Shown here piece by piece: positions 1 to 7,748 of a DNA stretch of 64,000 nucleotides (positions are counted from its first letter, which is position 1; the number at the start of each line of letters is the position of its first letter). Position numbers and translations under genes: made by a program. The notes below the pieces were generated by a model. That model did not search any database and was not told where the DNA came from. It saw only the letters and a program-made list of their open reading frames with translations. This DNA is from Microbacterium oxydans (lineage in GTDB: Bacteria > Actinomycetota > Actinomycetes > Actinomycetales > Microbacteriaceae): assembly GCF_000956405.1 (NCBI RefSeq), contig NZ_JYIV01000026.1, forward strand, positions 186,001 through 250,000, written 5' to 3'.

Positions 1-340
1 CCCGCTCCGTGGCCTCCTGCTTGCCGAAGCCGTGCAGGCGTGCGAGGTACACGATCTGCTCGAGCACCTTCATCTTCGGGTAGAGGCCGCGCTCCTCCGG
101 CATGTAGCCGAAGCGTCGGCGGTCGGCGGTCGTCAACGGGGCACCGTCCAGATCGACGCGGCCGCCGTCCGACGACAGCAGCCCCAGCACGATCCGCATG
201 GTCGTCGTCTTGCCGGCGCCGTTGCCGCCGACGAAGCCCGTCAGCCGCCCGGGGGCGACCGTGAAGGACACGTCGTCGAGCACGCGCCGAGAGCCGTAGC
301 TCTTGGTGATGCCGGAGAGTTCGAGCATTCCTGTGGTCAT
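1..340 (-). CDS. ABC transporter ATP-binding protein (N-terminal part, cut by window edge)
   Basis: N-terminal 113 residues of an ABC ATPase that would energise export or import by a separate membrane subunit. An ABC beta-strand start is followed by Walker A GGNGAGKT at residues 38-45, a Q-loop region and the PEERGLYP segment typical of DrrA/NatA-like exporter ATPases. The signature and Walker B lie beyond the window edge. The start ATG at 340 sits six bases after a TAGCGT -10 element with no leader. A palindrome at 374-391 matches one upstream of the nearby sensor kinase, so the kinase/regulator pair may control this transporter. Family is certain from Walker A; substrate is unknown, with a drug or antibiotic as inference from the NarL-type regulator nearby. 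Confidence 0.9.
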   Translation of the reverse strand, partial: MTTGMLELSGITKSYGSRRVLDDVSFTVAPGRLTGFVGGNGAGKTTTMRIVLGLLSSDGGRVDLDGAPLTTADRRRFGYMPEERGLYPKMKVLEQIVYLARLHGFGKQEATER

Positions 341-346
341 ACCCTC

Positions 347-352
347 ACGCTA
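347..352 (-). promoter_or_regulatory. -10 element (TAGCGT), leaderless start of the ABC ATPase gene
   Basis: TAGCGT on the minus strand ends exactly six bases before the ATG, so transcription would begin at or next to the start codon. Confidence 0.5.
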
Positions 353-373
353 CGGAGCGCGCGTGACTCCGAC

Positions 374-391
374 ATCCCCCGCACGGCGGAC
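374..391. promoter_or_regulatory. Candidate response-regulator box upstream of the ABC gene
   Basis: Inverted repeat ATCCCCCG-CA-CGGCGGAC. The left arm is identical to, and the right arm 6/8 matched to, the perfect palindrome at 3643-3660. Both lie 21-22 bases upstream of a minus-strand -10 element, where a response regulator would contact the -35 region. Inferred target of the LuxR-type regulator at 1633-2322. Confidence 0.45.
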
Positions 392-424
392 TCCGCAGGA
401 TCACCCGAGCGGGGGAGGAGGCGC

Positions 425-1594
425 TCAGCGGCGGGTGTGCAGCACCGTGCGCACGAGGAGACCGGCGACGAGGGCCCAGAACGCGGCGCTGACCCCGAGC
501 ACGGCGATCCCGGACGCGGCGACGAGGAACGTCACCACCGCGGGGATGCGCTCACCCGGGTCGTCGATGGCCTGCTGCACGGACGATCCGAACGCGGCGA
601 ACAGCGCGAGACCGGCGACCGCGGGGATCACGGCGGTCGGCGCCAGCACCACGAGCGCGGCGAAGGCCGCGGAGAACACGGCGAGCACGAGATACGACAC
701 CCCGGTCGAGACTCCGGCCACCCACCGCCGCTTCGGGTCGGGGTCGGCATCCGGAGAGGCGGCGAGAGCAGCGCTGATCGCGGCGAGGTTGATGGCGTGT
801 CCACCCGCCGTCGCACCGAGCGCCGTGCCGACTCCGGTGACGAGCATGGCCGGGCGCCACGGCACCTCGTATCCGAAGCTGCGCATGATCGCGACGCCCG
901 GTACATTCTGCGAGGCCATCGTCACGATGAACAGCGGCAGGGCGAGGCCCGCGAGCGCGCCGACCGTGAACGTGGGAGCGGTGAATTCGAGGCGCGGCAG
1001 CAGCACGCCGGGGTCGAAGGCTGCGTGCTCGATCGTCAGAGACACCGCGACCACCACGGCCGCGGCCACGAACGCGAACGGGACCGCCCAACGCGGGGCG
1101 AGGCGCGCGAACAGCAGCCAGGTGAGCACGACGGGCACCACGCCCCAGGGGTTCGCCACCAGGCCGGTGATCGGGGCGAGGCAGAGCGGCAGTAGCACCC
1201 CGGCGAGCATCGCCTGCGCGATGGACGGAGGGATGCGGGCGATCAGGGCTCCGAGCGCAGGCCAGAGCGCGGTGAGCAGGATGAGCGCGGCGGTGACCAG
1301 GAACGCACCCACTGCGGCCGGCCAGCCGCCTTCGACCGTGCCGGTGGCCACGAGGAGGGCGGCCCCCGGCGTGGACCAGGCGACGGTGATCGGCATCCGA
1401 TACCGCCAGGCGAGCACGACGCACGCGAGACCCATCATGAGGCTGACCGCGAGCAGTCCGCTGGCCGCCTGCGCCGGGTCCGCCCCGACGGCGTCGAGCC
1501 CGGTCAACACGACCGCGAACGAGCTCGTGAACCCGACGAGCGCCGTCACCACTCCCGCCAGGATCGGGCGGGACAGGGGTGCGGCGTCGGGCAT
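425..1594 (-). CDS. benE: BenE-family benzoate/H+ symporter-like permease
   Basis: A 389-residue polytopic membrane protein with about 12 hydrophobic segments across its length, matching the BenE family (benzoate:proton symport at the cytoplasmic membrane). Recognisable features are the N-terminal glycine/threonine-rich helix (residues 13-35), the TVAWSTPGAAL segment near residue 70, and the NLAAISAALAA segment following GGHAINL near residue 250. There are no aromatic-degradation genes nearby, so benzoate as substrate is a family-based assumption. The gene is monocistronic: it is followed 84 bp later by the ABC gene and preceded by the response regulator on the same strand, with its own -10 (TAGCCT) seven bases before the ATG. 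The family is clear; the substrate is uncertain. Confidence 0.85.
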   Translation of the reverse strand: MPDAAPLSRPILAGVVTALVGFTSSFAVVLTGLDAVGADPAQAASGLLAVSLMMGLACVVLAWRYRMPITVAWSTPGAALLVATGTVEGGWPAAVGAFLVTAALILLTALWPALGALIARIPPSIAQAMLAGVLLPLCLAPITGLVANPWGVVPVVLTWLLFARLAPRWAVPFAFVAAAVVVAVSLTIEHAAFDPGVLLPRLEFTAPTFTVGALAGLALPLFIVTMASQNVPGVAIMRSFGYEVPWRPAMLVTGVGTALGATAGGHAINLAAISAALAASPDADPDPKRRWVAGVSTGVSYLVLAVFSAAFAALVVLAPTAVIPAVAGLALFAAFGSSVQQAIDDPGERIPAVVTFLVAASGIAVLGVSAAFWALVAGLLVRTVLHTRR

Positions 1595-1601
1595 GGCTCC
1601 G

Positions 1602-1607
1602 AGGCTA
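1602..1607 (-). promoter_or_regulatory. -10 element (TAGCCT) for the BenE gene
   Basis: TAGCCT lies seven bases upstream of the ATG on the minus strand. A GGAG also sits in that gap, so either a leaderless or a very short-leader transcript fits. Confidence 0.4.
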
Positions 1608-1632
1608 TCGCGGAGTCAGGGCAGATGCCGTC

Positions 1633-2322
1633 CTAGGCGAGGCCCATGCGATGTGCGAGCACCACCGCCTGCACACGGTCGCGTGCGCCCAGCTTCTGCA
1701 GGATGCGGGAGACGTGCGTCTTCACGGTGGCTTCCCCGATGAACAGCGCCTGCCCGATCTCGGCGTTGCTCCTGGCATCGGCGAGCAGGGTCAGCACCTC
1801 GGCCTCGCGTTCGGTGAGGGGCTCGGCGAGGGCGACGTTCGACACACCGCCGCTCCCGGTCGGCGCCGTGGACGAGACCGTCGGAGCAGGTGTCGCGGTG
1901 AAGCGGGCGAGCACGCGGCGGGTCACCTCGGGCGCGAGCATGCCGTCCCCGGCGGCGAGCGCCCTGACGGCGGCGATGAGGTCTTCCGCGCCGGCGTTCT
2001 TGAGCAGGAAGCCGCCGGCTCCGGCGTCGAGAGCCTGGTACAGGTAGTCGTCGCGATCGAAGGTCGTGACGATCGCGATCGCCGCTTCGACGGTGGGGTC
2101 GGCCACGATGCGTCTGGTCGCCTCGATGCCGTCCATATCTGGCATCTGCACGTCCATCATGATGACCTCCGGGCGGAGGGCGGATGCCTGCCCAACGGCC
2201 TCTGCACCGGTGGATGCCTCGCCGACCACCTCGATGTCGGGCTGCGTGTCGAGGATCGTGCGGAAGCCCGCGCGCAGCAGCGCATGGTCGTCGACCAGCA
2301 GCACGCGGATCGATCCGGTCAT
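1633..2322 (-). CDS. NarL/LuxR-family response regulator
   Basis: A 229-residue transcription factor. The N-terminal receiver domain (residues 5-120) has the acidic pair D11-D12 and phospho-acceptor D57 in MMDVQMPD. The C-terminal LuxR helix-turn-helix (about 168-229) carries LTEREAEVLTLLADARSNAE and the recognition helix GEATVKTHVSRIL. Its ATG overlaps the stop of the upstream kinase gene by four bases, so the two are made as a coupled kinase-regulator pair. The palindromes at 3643-3660 and 374-391 are plausible binding sites, which would give autoregulation plus control of the ABC transporter. The signal sensed is unknown. Confidence 0.95.
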   Translation of the reverse strand: MTGSIRVLLVDDHALLRAGFRTILDTQPDIEVVGEASTGAEAVGQASALRPEVIMMDVQMPDMDGIEATRRIVADPTVEAAIAIVTTFDRDDYLYQALDAGAGGFLLKNAGAEDLIAAVRALAAGDGMLAPEVTRRVLARFTATPAPTVSSTAPTGSGGVSNVALAEPLTEREAEVLTLLADARSNAEIGQALFIGEATVKTHVSRILQKLGARDRVQAVVLAHRMGLA

Positions 2323-3608
2323 CGGCGCACGCTCGCTTCGTGTGTGACGGATTCATGTGTGACGGAGGCGACGGGAAGGGGCACCCGGGCGCGCACGCGC
2401 AGTCCTCCGAAGGGGCGGGGCGTCACCTCGAGCGTGCCACCGGAGGCCGCGGCACGCTCTCGCATCCCCAGCTGTCCGAGTCCAGGGCGCAGCTGCGAGA
2501 CGGGGCGCCCCGTGTTCACGATCTCGACTTCGACGCCGTCGCCGTCGTAGCGCACGCGGACGTCGGCGGTCGCGTCGGGTCCGGCATGACGGCGGGCATT
2601 CGTGAGCGACTCCTGGGCGATGCGGTACAGGTTGACGGCGACGAGCGACGGGACGGGTGTCGGGTCTCCGATGACCGTGTACGCGGTCGGAAGCCCCGCC
2701 TCGGCCGACGCGTCGACGAGTTCGGCGATGTCGTCGAGGGTCAGGGTCGATGCGGCGTCGGAGGTCTCTCCGCCCGGTGCGCGCAGGGTCTCCAACAGCT
2801 GACGCAGCTCGTGGATGGCGTCGCGCGCCGACCCCTCGATGCCCGTGAGGATGCGAGAGGCCTCCGCCGGGTCCCGCTCCAGCACCAAGCGCGCAGCTCC
2901 GGCCTGCACGCCCATGACCGAGACGTGATGGGCGACGACATCGTGCAGCTCCCTGGCGATGCGCACCCGGTCGAGGGCGACGGCCTGGGCTGCGGTGACC
3001 TCTCGTTCGCGCTCGAGTTCGGCCGTCCGCTGCTCGAGCACGGCCAGCTGGGCAGCAGCCGTCCACGAGCGCTCGCCGAAGTAGTAGGCGCCGCCGAAGT
3101 AGAGCACGTTCAGCAGCAGCTGGATGAGCATGAAGGCCACGTAGGGCGACATGGCTCCGGCGATGACTTCCGCCTTGTCCGCCTCGCTGATCGCGTCCCG
3201 GTACATGGTGATCAGCAACCACACGAACATGCTGACGATGATCGCGACGCGCACGACGAGCGCGCGCCGGCGGTTGTTCATCCAGGCGCCGACCGTGTAG
3301 ATCGCGATGAACATGGCGATGTTGCCGACGTAGATCTCGGGGATGCGGAGCGTCACGGCCGTGAAGTACGCGGCCACGACGACGACGGCGACGGTGCCGG
3401 GCCAGCGCCGGCGGACGGCCAGGGGAGCGGTGACGACCACCGCGTACACGAGGGCGGTCCACAACGGTGCCTGTTCCTTGCCGTACATCTCCGCGATGGA
3501 GGAGAGCGCCGCACTCAACACGGCGCCGACGAACAGCACGGCGGCGGGCACGAGGTCGCTGCGCCGTTCGCGCTCTGTCGGCGTGCGGATGAACGGGGCG
3601 GCGGGCAT
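2319..3608 (-). CDS. Two-component sensor histidine kinase (HisKA_3 type)
   Basis: A 429-residue membrane sensor kinase that would phosphorylate the adjacent LuxR-type regulator. The N-terminal half has several hydrophobic membrane segments (about residues 15-165) and no large external domain. Then come a coiled-coil linker, a HisKA_3 dimerisation/phosphoacceptor helix with ARELHDVVAHHVS (phosphorylated His about residue 222) and an HATPase domain with NARRHAG and GLGQLGMRERA near the C-terminus. The longer open frame starts further upstream, but ATG 3608 is preferred because GGAAGG lies directly before it, a TACGGT -10 is six bases away, and the transmembrane region begins soon after. It resembles DesK/LiaS-type kinases that often sit beside ABC transporters. 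Confidence 0.93.
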   Translation of the reverse strand: MPAAPFIRTPTERERRSDLVPAAVLFVGAVLSAALSSIAEMYGKEQAPLWTALVYAVVVTAPLAVRRRWPGTVAVVVVAAYFTAVTLRIPEIYVGNIAMFIAIYTVGAWMNNRRRALVVRVAIIVSMFVWLLITMYRDAISEADKAEVIAGAMSPYVAFMLIQLLLNVLYFGGAYYFGERSWTAAAQLAVLEQRTAELEREREVTAAQAVALDRVRIARELHDVVAHHVSVMGVQAGAARLVLERDPAEASRILTGIEGSARDAIHELRQLLETLRAPGGETSDAASTLTLDDIAELVDASAEAGLPTAYTVIGDPTPVPSLVAVNLYRIAQESLTNARRHAGPDATADVRVRYDGDGVEVEIVNTGRPVSQLRPGLGQLGMRERAAASGGTLEVTPRPFGGLRVRARVPLPVASVTHESVTHEASVRR

Positions 3609-3614
3609 CCTTCC

Positions 3615-3620
3615 ACCGTA
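3615..3620 (-). promoter_or_regulatory. -10 element (TACGGT) of the kinase/regulator operon
   Basis: TACGGT lies six bases upstream of ATG 3608. The intervening GGAAGG may double as a ribosome site if a short leader exists. Confidence 0.45.
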
Positions 3621-3642
3621 GGGCGGGTCGTGGCGGTGCCGC

Positions 3643-3660
3643 ATCCCCCGTGCGGGGGAT
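3643..3660. promoter_or_regulatory. Perfect palindrome upstream of kinase/regulator operon
   Basis: ATCCCCCG-TG-CGGGGGAT has eight-base arms and a two-base centre. It lies 22 bases upstream of the -10 element and is repeated, imperfectly, upstream of the ABC ATPase gene at 374-391. Probably the site for the LuxR-type regulator (inference). Confidence 0.5.
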
Positions 3661-3669
3661 CGGTGCCAA

Positions 3670-3703
3670 CTTGCTATTGACAAGCATGCTTGTTTTTAAC
3701 AAG
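3670..3703. promoter_or_regulatory. Overlapping palindromes and -35 of the VOC-HxlR-reductase operon
   Basis: An AT-rich island in GC-rich DNA. It holds three interlocking inverted repeats: CTTG-N7-CAAG (3670-3684), the perfect ACAAGCATGCTTGT (3680-3693) and CTTGTT-TTT-AACAAG (3689-3703). A consensus -35, TTGACA, is at 3677-3682. The arrangement suits cooperative binding by a dimeric winged-helix repressor; the HxlR protein encoded by the operon's second gene is the obvious candidate (inference). Confidence 0.55.
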
Positions 3704-3757
3704 CTATTCCCCAACGGGCTCACCGACCGATGAGCTCACACCTCCGGAGGAGCCATC

Positions 3758-4195
3758 ATGACCAAGGTTTTCGTCAATCTGCCCACCACCGACCTCGAGC
3801 GCGCGAAGGCCTTCTACACCGCGCTCGGCTGCGAGATCAGCCCCCAGTTCACCGACGAGAACGCGGCGTGCGTCGTGTGGAGCGAGGACATCTACTTCAT
3901 GATCCTCAAGCGCGAGTTCTTCTCGACCTTCACCGACAAGCCCATCGCCGACCCGAACGAGGTCGTCCAGGTCTCGGTGGCGTTCAGCCAGGACTCCCGC
4001 GAGGAGGTCGACGCGATCCTCGCGAAGGGCCTGGCGGCCGGTGGCGCCGAGCCGAAGCCCGTGCAGGACTACGGCTTCATGTACTCCCGCGACCTCGACG
4101 ACCCTGACGGCAACTCGCTCGGCTTCCTCTACATGACGCCCGAAGCCGTCGAGAACGGCCCGGATCACGTGGCCGGCACCGCCACGTCGGCCTGA
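3758..4195 (+). CDS. VOC family protein (glyoxalase/bleomycin-resistance/dioxygenase fold)
   Basis: A 145-residue cytoplasmic protein of the vicinal-oxygen-chelate superfamily, opening with MTKVFVNLPTTDLERAKAFYTALG, the usual first beta-alpha-beta unit. It belongs to the subgroup with DPDGNSLGFLYM near the end. Members bind a metal and act as lyases, dioxygenases or drug-binding proteins; nothing here fixes the substrate. A GGAGGAG ribosome site precedes the ATG. It is the first gene of an operon with an HxlR regulator one base downstream and a RibD-like reductase, a common setting for small stress- or xenobiotic-response units. Confidence 0.85.
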   Translation: MTKVFVNLPTTDLERAKAFYTALGCEISPQFTDENAACVVWSEDIYFMILKREFFSTFTDKPIADPNEVVQVSVAFSQDSREEVDAILAKGLAAGGAEPKPVQDYGFMYSRDLDDPDGNSLGFLYMTPEAVENGPDHVAGTATSA

Positions 4196-4196
4196 C

Positions 4197-4889
4197 ATGG
4201 CGGCGCGCAGCTACGGCCAGTACTGCGGTGTGACGACGGCCGTCGAGCTGATCGGGGAGCGGTGGGCGCTGCTCATCGTCCGTGATCTGCTCGTCGGACC
4301 GCGCCGCTACACCGACCTCAAGCAGGGCCTGCCGCGCATCCCCACGAACATCCTGTCCACTCGGCTGAAAGAGCTGCAGGAGGGTGGGGTCGTGCGACGT
4401 GTGCCGCTGCTGAACTGCGGACTCGTGTACGAGCTCACCCCCTACGGTCGCTCCTTCGAGCCGATCATGCTCGCCCTCGGCCGTTGGGGCTTCCAGGCGA
4501 TGGGCGACCCGGAGGAGGGCGACGTCGTCACGGCCGATTCCCTCACGATGGCGCTGCGCACGGCGTTCGTCGCCGAGAGCGCGCTGGACGCGGAGTACGA
4601 ACTGCACGTCGGCGATGTCGCCCTCCGTGCGTCGGTGCGCGACAGTGAGCTCCGCGTCGCGCAGCTCGAGCCTCCTGCGCCGCCGGTCGGCGGACGTCTG
4701 CCCGACGGGCCGCCGGACGCAGTGATCGTCGCGGGCCCCGGCATCCGTCGGTTGATCGGCGGCGACATCACGCCGGCTGAGGCCTTGGCTCAGGATGTGG
4801 TCGCGGTCGTCCGCGGCGACACATCGTTGCTGGACTCCTTCGCCGACACCTTCCACATCGCACGAATGGCAGTAGGGAGCACGACATGA
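4197..4889 (+). CDS. HxlR-family winged-helix transcriptional regulator with C-terminal extension
   Basis: A 230-residue regulator. Residues 5-100 form the HxlR winged helix: CGVTTAVELIGERWALLIVRDLL, then the FTDLK-like RYTDLKQGLP and the recognition segment NILSTRLKELQEGGVVRR. HxlR proteins are usually 100-150 residues. This one has an extra domain of about 110 residues (120-230) with the look of an SCP2/ligand-binding fold, which may sense a small hydrophobic effector (inference). A lone cysteine near residue 10 is where redox-sensing HxlR proteins often have one. It lies between the VOC and reductase genes, overlapping the latter by four bases, and probably autoregulates through the palindromes at 3670-3703. 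Confidence 0.9.
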   Translation: MAARSYGQYCGVTTAVELIGERWALLIVRDLLVGPRRYTDLKQGLPRIPTNILSTRLKELQEGGVVRRVPLLNCGLVYELTPYGRSFEPIMLALGRWGFQAMGDPEEGDVVTADSLTMALRTAFVAESALDAEYELHVGDVALRASVRDSELRVAQLEPPAPPVGGRLPDGPPDAVIVAGPGIRRLIGGDITPAEALAQDVVAVVRGDTSLLDSFADTFHIARMAVGSTT

Positions 4890-5569
4890 ACAACCGATAT
4901 GCCGATGAACAATTTGCCGATGGACAACGTGCCGATGGAAAACGGGCGCCCGGTCGCATCCTGATCGATCTCTTCACCTCGCTCGACGGCGTCGCGCAGG
5001 GTCCCGGCGGTACGGATGAAGACACCTCCGGCGGGTTCCGGTTCAGCGGCTGGCAGGCCGGCTACCCCTCGTCCGGCGTCGGACCCGAGATCGAGAAGGG
5101 GATGCGAGGGCTCGATGCGCTGCTGCTCGGGCGACGCACCTACGACATCTTCGCCTCCTATTGGCCGCACCACACCGAGGGTGAGTCCGGCGACATCGGC
5201 ACGCTCTTCAACCGCGTGCCGAAGTACGTCGCGACCCGGGACGCCGATGTCGCGCTCGACTGGGAGGGCAGTACCCGCGTCGGTGCCGACCTCCCCGCAG
5301 AGATCGCGGCCATGCGGGCGGCCCACCGCGAGGTGCACGTGATCGGCAGCATCGACTTCGTGCACACGCTGCTCGCCGAGGGGCTCTTCGATGAGCTGAA
5401 CCTCTGGGTGTACCCGCTGCTGCTCGGCGCGGGCAAGAAGGTCTTCGACGATGGCGCGTTGCCGTCTGTGCTGCGTCTGCTCGAGCCGCCCATCACCGAC
5501 GAGGCCGGGGTGACGCTGCTCCGCTACGCTCGGACCGATCGGGTGCCGGAGGTCGGTACGTTCGAGTGA
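4886..5569 (+). CDS. RibD/dihydrofolate-reductase-like family protein
   Basis: A 227-residue protein of the RibD C-terminal/DHFR-like group of NADPH-dependent reductases. The fold starts at about residue 26 (ILIDLFTSLDGVAQGPGG). It continues through LLLGRRTYDIFASYWP, the nucleotide-binding HVIGSIDFVHTLL and the LWVYPLLLGAGKKVF motif, all hallmarks of the family. It is not the riboflavin enzyme itself, since it lacks the deaminase domain and riboflavin neighbours. The first 25 residues are unusual: three in-frame copies of a 15-base repeat extend the protein ahead of the domain. The ATG overlaps the HxlR stop, so the two are coupled. Substrate unknown. Confidence 0.88.
   Translation: MNNRYADEQFADGQRADGKRAPGRILIDLFTSLDGVAQGPGGTDEDTSGGFRFSGWQAGYPSSGVGPEIEKGMRGLDALLLGRRTYDIFASYWPHHTEGESGDIGTLFNRVPKYVATRDADVALDWEGSTRVGADLPAEIAAMRAAHREVHVIGSIDFVHTLLAEGLFDELNLWVYPLLLGAGKKVFDDGALPSVLRLLEPPITDEAGVTLLRYARTDRVPEVGTFE
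4898..4942 (+). repeat. 15-bp in-frame tandem repeat (three copies) in the reductase gene
   Basis: Three successive 15-base units with core GCCGATG encode YADEQ, FADGQ and RADGK just after the start codon of the reductase gene. Unit length is a multiple of three, so copy-number change would lengthen or shorten the N-terminal tail without breaking the frame. Confidence 0.8.
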
Positions 5570-5613
5570 TCACGGCCGGGTAACTCCCGTGGATCGACTA
5601 TTCCCTTCCTATG

Positions 5614-5635
5614 TCTCGAACCCCTATGTTCGAGA
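5614..5635. terminator. Inverted repeat downstream of the reductase gene
   Basis: TCTCGAAC-CCCTAT-GTTCGAGA is a perfect eight-base stem with a six-base loop, 45 bases after the operon stop and 83 bases before the next gene. It could end the upstream transcript (no U-tract is present) or act as an operator for the surface-protein gene. Confidence 0.35.
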
Positions 5636-5717
5636 TGAACGTTGCCGTGCGATCGGCACTGGCTCGAGGCCGACGCGGTATCACGATGATGCGTACGCGG
5701 CCTCCTTCACGGGTGGG

Positions 5718-7748
5718 ATGAAGATGACGCGACGACGCGGGATGCTACGAGCTGTGCTGGGCGGGATGGCGGCCTTTGCGCTCGCCCTGGGAGGGGCGAC
5801 AGCCGGCGCGGCCGCAGAGGATCCCGTCGTCACCGGCTCGATCTCCGGAACAGTGACGGCGGATGCGGGAGGGGCGGCGCTGGAAGGCATCCAGGTCTTC
5901 GCGCAGCGGGACGGCGCGCTGGAACGCGTCGACGCCGTCACCGACGCGAGCGGCGGATACACGCTCGCCGGGCTGACCGATGGCGCCTACCTGGTCCAGT
6001 TCGTCGCACCGGACGGCTCGTTCGCGACGGAGTACTGGAACGACGCCAGCGATTCCCTCGGCGCGCAGCGCGTCACCGTGACAGGCGGATCAGCGGTCAC
6101 AGGCATCGATGCCGCGCTTGCGCCTGCACCTTCGGCATCGATCACCGGGACCGTCACACGCGAGGATGACGGGTCGCCGGTCTCGGGCGTCGCCGTCTCG
6201 GCGAGAGGACAGAGTCCTGCCGCGGAGGCCTCTGTCCTCACGGACGCGTCTGGCGCGTACACGCTGGACGGGTTGCCCGCCGGTTCCTACATCGTCGAGT
6301 TCTACGCGGAGGGCAAGGACCTGAAGCGCGAGTACTGGCAGAACACCTTCGACTACTCCCAGGCGACGCCTGTCGTCCTCACCGAGGGTCAGGCAGTCTC
6401 CGGTATCGACGCCTCGCTTGCGGCAGGAGGTTCGATCGCCGGTGTCGTCACGCGCGCCGACGGCGGGGCGCCTCTGACGGACGCCACGGTGAACGCCCTC
6501 GATGCGAACGGCGAGATCGCCGCTTTCGCCCGAACCGATCTCGCCGGTAGATACGAGGTGGGCGGCCTCCCCGCCGGCTCCTATCGCGTAGCGTTCGTGG
6601 CACCCGGTCCTGGAGTGGCCTCGGAGTACTGGGAGGACGCCTACAGCTTCGAGGCGGCGACCCCCGTGGTCGTCACCGAGTTGCAGACGACCTCGGGAGT
6701 GGATGCGGCGCTCGAGACCGAAGGCTCCATCAGCGGATCAGTGACCAAGAGTTCCGACGGGACCCGTGCGCTCGGAGCGGTGACCATCACCAGTGTCGAC
6801 GATGACAACCACTCGTACTTCGTGGGTGTGTCGAACGCGGGAACCTATCAGGTGGCCGTCGCACCCGGTACGTACCGCGTGCACTTCGAGCCGTTCGATT
6901 CCGGTCTGCTCGCCGAGTACTGGGCCAACGCCTCCACGAAGGCATCCGCGACTCCCGTCAGCGTGTCTCCCGGGGGAAGCGCCACGGGAATCGATGCGCA
7001 GCTCGACGCCGCCGCTATCGTGACCGGCACCGTCACTCTCGACACCACTGTGGGGCGAGAGGTCATCGTCGAGGCGTGGTCGGGTCAGAAGGTCGTCGGC
7101 ACGGCCTTCGCTGATCTTCAGACCGGCGCTTACTCTCTGAGCATCCCTGAGGGATCGTTCATCCTCAAGGCCTCGGCGAACTTCTACAACGACCGCACGA
7201 CGATCGCGCAGCCGCAGTTCTATGACGGCGTCGACACGGCGGCACTGGCGACCCCCGTCGTGGCGACCCTCGGGACTCCTGTCTCCGGGATCGACTTCAC
7301 CCTCATCGCGGTCACCAACCCCGAGCCTCAGCCGAAACCCACGCTCACGCTCGCGGCGGGCTCGATCCGTGCCGGCAAGGACATCACCGTCTCGGGCACC
7401 GGATTCACGCCGGGCATGGCGATCGAATTCGAGTTGCACTCCGATCCGGTCAAGCTCGGGACGCTGACCGCGGGTGCGGACGGCGTTCTCCAAGGCAACC
7501 TCCGCATTCCGGCGAGCGTGCCGGCGGGTACGCACACCCTGGTGGCGCTGACGGGCACGACGGTGATCGCGAGCGCGACGCTCACGGTCGACGGAGCCGT
7601 GACGGGCGGGGCGGGTGGAAGCGCCGCGGCGCCTGGCACCGGCTTGGCCAGCACCGGGCTCGATGCCCCAAGCGCGATCGTCGCCGCCGGTCTCGTGCTC
7701 GCAGTGCTGGGTGGACTGCTCGTAGGGCGTCGCCGCGTCGGGCTGTAG
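5718..7748 (+). CDS. Cell-wall-anchored surface protein with five carboxypeptidase-regulatory-like repeats and LASTG sorting signal
   Basis: A 676-residue secreted protein. A signal peptide (basic MTRRR, hydrophobic core, AGAAAED cleavage region) is followed by five repeats of about 90 residues. Each runs from a SI(S/T)G(T/S)VT strand through GxYTLxGLxxGxY and usually an EYW(N/E/Q/A) motif, the CarboxypepD_reg/Cna_B-like beta-sandwich. An Ig-like domain follows (from about residue 575, TLTLAAGSIRAGKDITVSGTGF). The end is a sorting signal: LASTG at about 643-647, a hydrophobic helix, then GRRRVGL. LAxTG is the pentapeptide used by class E sortases of high-GC actinobacteria. The open frame continues upstream, but ATG 5718 (or 5724) directly precedes the signal peptide. 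Likely structural or adhesive; no catalytic motif seen. Confidence 0.88.
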   Translation: MKMTRRRGMLRAVLGGMAAFALALGGATAGAAAEDPVVTGSISGTVTADAGGAALEGIQVFAQRDGALERVDAVTDASGGYTLAGLTDGAYLVQFVAPDGSFATEYWNDASDSLGAQRVTVTGGSAVTGIDAALAPAPSASITGTVTREDDGSPVSGVAVSARGQSPAAEASVLTDASGAYTLDGLPAGSYIVEFYAEGKDLKREYWQNTFDYSQATPVVLTEGQAVSGIDASLAAGGSIAGVVTRADGGAPLTDATVNALDANGEIAAFARTDLAGRYEVGGLPAGSYRVAFVAPGPGVASEYWEDAYSFEAATPVVVTELQTTSGVDAALETEGSISGSVTKSSDGTRALGAVTITSVDDDNHSYFVGVSNAGTYQVAVAPGTYRVHFEPFDSGLLAEYWANASTKASATPVSVSPGGSATGIDAQLDAAAIVTGTVTLDTTVGREVIVEAWSGQKVVGTAFADLQTGAYSLSIPEGSFILKASANFYNDRTTIAQPQFYDGVDTAALATPVVATLGTPVSGIDFTLIAVTNPEPQPKPTLTLAAGSIRAGKDITVSGTGFTPGMAIEFELHSDPVKLGTLTAGADGVLQGNLRIPASVPAGTHTLVALTGTTVIASATLTVDGAVTGGAGGSAAAPGTGLASTGLDAPSAIVAAGLVLAVLGGLLVGRRRVGL

